Source: Formicarius rufipectus (taxonomy: Eukaryota > Chordata > Aves > Passeriformes > Formicariidae). From it: a DNA stretch of 64,000 bases. Below are positions 61,157-64,000 of this stretch, in pieces. The DNA lies in the NCBI GenBank assembly GCA_013399695.1, contig VXAU01002306.1, forward strand, positions 179,167-243,166, in the 5' to 3' direction. The notes beneath the pieces are model-generated. The model had not been told where the DNA came from and searched no databases. It worked only from the letters and a program-made list of their open reading frames with translations. Position numbers and translations under genes: made by a program. How positions within the stretch are numbered: the first letter of the stretch is position 1; every line of letters starts with the position of its first letter.

Positions 61157-64000
61157 AGAGGCAAAAGGCAGCACTTAATGCATTTCACTCATATCACCTC
61201 CTAGCTGTCCCTCCACACGACTAAATCGGGCTGATTGCACCTTCTGGCCCTCTCAGTTACAACAGCCTGTGTCAGCCTAGCTGTTCCAAACTTCTCACCT
61301 TATACAAAACCAAACAGGATACTGTAGACCAAGCTCTGCCTCAATATCCATTCACTATTCCCATTAGATCAAAGGGAAAGGTAAATATGACTGAGGTAGA
61401 AATTGTCTCCATATGTCATATGCAGCATAACTAATGTTTTATACAGTGATACTTGCTGTCACCAGCAATCTGTGAAAGCAATCCCAGTTTCCACAGGATC
61501 TTCCTTATGTCACTGTTTTCAAAAGCTTAGGAAAAGGTAAGATCCTTTTTTTTTTTCCCCCAGGAATCTTTGTAAGCATCAGCTCCACACTTACTTTTCA
61601 ACCAGAGCTTGAAACCTTCAGTCCCAAACGCATTATGAACATTTGGAGTTCAGAAAGAAAGTACCCACATTTCAATTTAGATTAGTTAGACACCTCTTGA
61701 TAAAAGCTGAGGTCTGACTAACTTTCCTTACAGCTGCTTGGAGCAGGGCATATACATAGCACTAAGGGCCAACACTTTCCTCCCAAGTTTAGCTTCTCCT
61801 TGATGAATACATTATCTGCAAGATTTTTAGCACTGACTCATGTTTTTGAAGGTGGCCAGACAACTACTTCATGTAGACCTCTTTCAGACAGTAGATAACT
61901 TCTAGTTGCTGCTTGGCTGGTGGATTTTGAGAAATGAATATTCAAAATTCGTGATGACTTGGCTGGTCCCCAGTGTATCTAAATCCTTGATCGGACAAAT
62001 GTAATTACTTCAAAAAAGAAGTATGCATCTTGAAGGACCGGGAAAATTAATTCAAAATGTGCTTTCACAACCAGTTAAAGTTACTAGCAGAGATGTTGGG
62101 CTTCTGCAACCTTTCTCCCCACTCAAATTTGTTGTGTTTTTATTTACATGATGGGAAGAAAAAGGGGCACAAATCTAGCACAAAAGGGTTAACAAGAATG
62201 TAGGTATTGGGGAAGGCTCATGTCAAACTCCTCTTGAGCCATGAGTGCTTTCAAGACTTTTATCATCGTTAAAATCCTAACTGATAACAAAACCAGAGCT
62301 CCTTAACCATCTTACATCACCTCCCATTAGAAGGTTGGGAGCCCAGCTTGCAATGGGGTTAGGAAGGACAAGCTACAAACATCATGGTTTGGCTCTGTCA
62401 CTTTTACTTGATAAGTCCAAAGCAGTCCACTTTGACAGGCCCTTTATATGCAAGCTTGAAAAATAACCTATTTAGCATTCCCCCAGCCCCAGCACATGAT
62501 TTCACTGGGAAACTATGCAAAAGATACTTTGGAAATAAATATGCACAAGAAATTACAACTCTGTCTGAATGACCCCCTACCTTGGAATGTCTAGAACTGT
62601 GAGAATTATAAGGTCAGGAAATATGTACAGGCCTAGTGCCTTGAAAAATTACTATTCCTTATTAGGAATCTGCACAGACATGGAAGCAGGAGTTGTATAA
62701 ACTAAAAGGAAGATTTTTTTCCTGTCGCTTACATGCCTAGTCCTTGACCTATCCCATTTATAGTTTCCTTTAAGATACTATGCATTGCAAGTTCATTTGT
62801 TTCCTAGTAGTCCTCCAGCAGTGAGATTCAGCTGCAGCCAATACTGCAGACAGAGCAGGGCTATGTAAGCAGAAGCTCAAGATTTATATGCCTGTAAAAT
62901 CACAGGTATTCATTTATCACTGCTAACAATTTTGAGCTCTGACTCTACAATTTCCAGGTAAAAGGTATCCTTACTCTCTGTCTGAAAATCTTAAATGCAG
63001 ACATATAGGAGTGTTTAGTCTGCTTTACTATAAATAGGAGGCAATATGTTATTTCAAACAAAAAGCATACCATAAACTACACACTTAATTTTGACAGATT
63101 GTGCTTTCCTATATATGGTGCAGTCCCGCTGTGCTTTCATGGATCAAGCTCCCATTGACTTCAGCTGTCTCTCCTAACAGTGCAATTCCAAATATTGCCT
63201 TTTGTTATATTTCACACCTTTGGGGTTTTTTCCTAATCCCTTCTCTGCATAAAAGCACTGTAATCTCCAACATCCAATTGTAGGTTTGCACAGGCAGCAC
63301 AAAAGCCTCTTAAGAACTGAAAAGTGCCCACAAGATGAAATTCTCTCTGCTTCTTTTCCTCTTCCCCCACCAAATAGTTAGACAAACCATTCTCCAAATT
63401 CAGGAGAATATCACTACTGCAGATCACCCCCAAAGTCTGCAAAGAACTGCTTTCATATTGCAGATAACCTTTCAGCAGACATTCCTCTCTCTATCCCCCA
63501 AGTTTGCAGCTAAATTGCACTGTGTGTTTATTCTTCTAGTGAACAGGCTCATTATATGACTTAAAAGTGTTAGTGTACACAGCACTGACATGTCCATTAC
63601 ATCCGTACAGCTTGATAGGCAGATTACAGAGAAGTTCAGGTTACCCAATTAAGAATTTGAGCTGCATTTTGGAAACTGAGAAGCGGGAGGGAGCTCTGGT
63701 TGGGGTAGTTCAGTTTACATGCTGACAAAAACACTTTCTGTTTGCAGAATATTGGTCCACTGGGTCCAAACAGTGTCAACCAGAAGGAGAGTGGGACTGA
63801 AGGAAAAAAACTCAAGCCCAAATATAAATTAAAATAAAACCTGGCTCCTAGTTCAGACTCTGAGAACTGAAAAAGAAGACTGAAAAGAGGAGATGTGGCT
63901 TGTCCTTCTGCCAGTGTGGGAATGCAGTCTGCAGGATGGGTGCAGACCTCCTTGTCCTTGCATTTCATGGCTGCTTTACATCCTGCATCCTTGCTTGCAC
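61157..64000. other. Non-coding unique sequence, no gene recognised
   Basis: No exon or further repeat was recognised up to the window end. A polypyrimidine-CCCCCAG site at about 61544-61563 resembles a splice acceptor, but no exon with coding character follows. The 110-codon frame at 63636-63968 (minus) shows no known domain. Confidence 0.55.

Noticed and set aside
1..64000. CRISPR arrays, operons, phage or insertion sequences
   Set aside because: No regularly spaced repeats with unique spacers, no prokaryotic gene organisation and no transposase frames; all interspersed repeats are vertebrate retroelements.

Overview
This window looks like bird nuclear DNA, and probably comes from a songbird (passerine). 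It contains several CR1 LINE ends of the kind that dominate bird genomes, including one with the typical avian CR1 3' terminus (2850-2917). At 16041-16195 there is a tRNA-Ile-like head joined to a CR1-like tail, the architecture described for the passerine SINE family TguSINE1. There are no mammalian SINEs, no recent L1 copies and no bacterial gene organisation. The sequence is AT-rich with scattered microsatellites and three single N characters (8186, 30864, 35086), as in a vertebrate draft assembly. The bird call is firm; the passerine call rests mainly on that one SINE.

I could not identify any protein-coding gene. The open reading frames are short, usually 60-160 codons, overlap on both strands, and encode nothing I recognise apart from one fossil retrotransposon fragment. 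The window is best read as a gene desert or the inside of a very large intron. Some unique stretches (for example 42720-43440 and 53950-54340) have the look of conserved non-coding regulatory DNA, but proving that needs alignment to other species.

Layout. 1-9299 is unique sequence with one young CR1 tail (2850-2917), a TG/CA tract with two mirrored arms (2945-3180) and A-rich runs. 9300-10574 holds a diverged pair of direct repeats. 11031-19715 contains simple repeats, an isolated CpG-rich patch (13434-13700), a CR1 tail, the tRNA/CR1 SINE and one weak exon-like segment. 19716-29690 is mostly featureless. 29707-32024 is an almost perfect 1.16-kb tandem duplication with an N exactly at its junction, most likely an assembly artefact. 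32025-64000 is unique DNA carrying four very old retrotransposon fragments: a CR1 on the minus strand (38014-38325), a CR1/L3-like element of about 760 bp (51070-51830), an L1/Tx1-like reverse transcriptase fossil on the minus strand (58339-58900) and a short CR1 3' end (61051-61156).

No operon, CRISPR array, phage or other new biological system is visible. The points most worth following up are the N-junction duplication, the L1/Tx1-like fossil, the chimeric SINE, the unexplained repeat pair and the orphan CpG patch.
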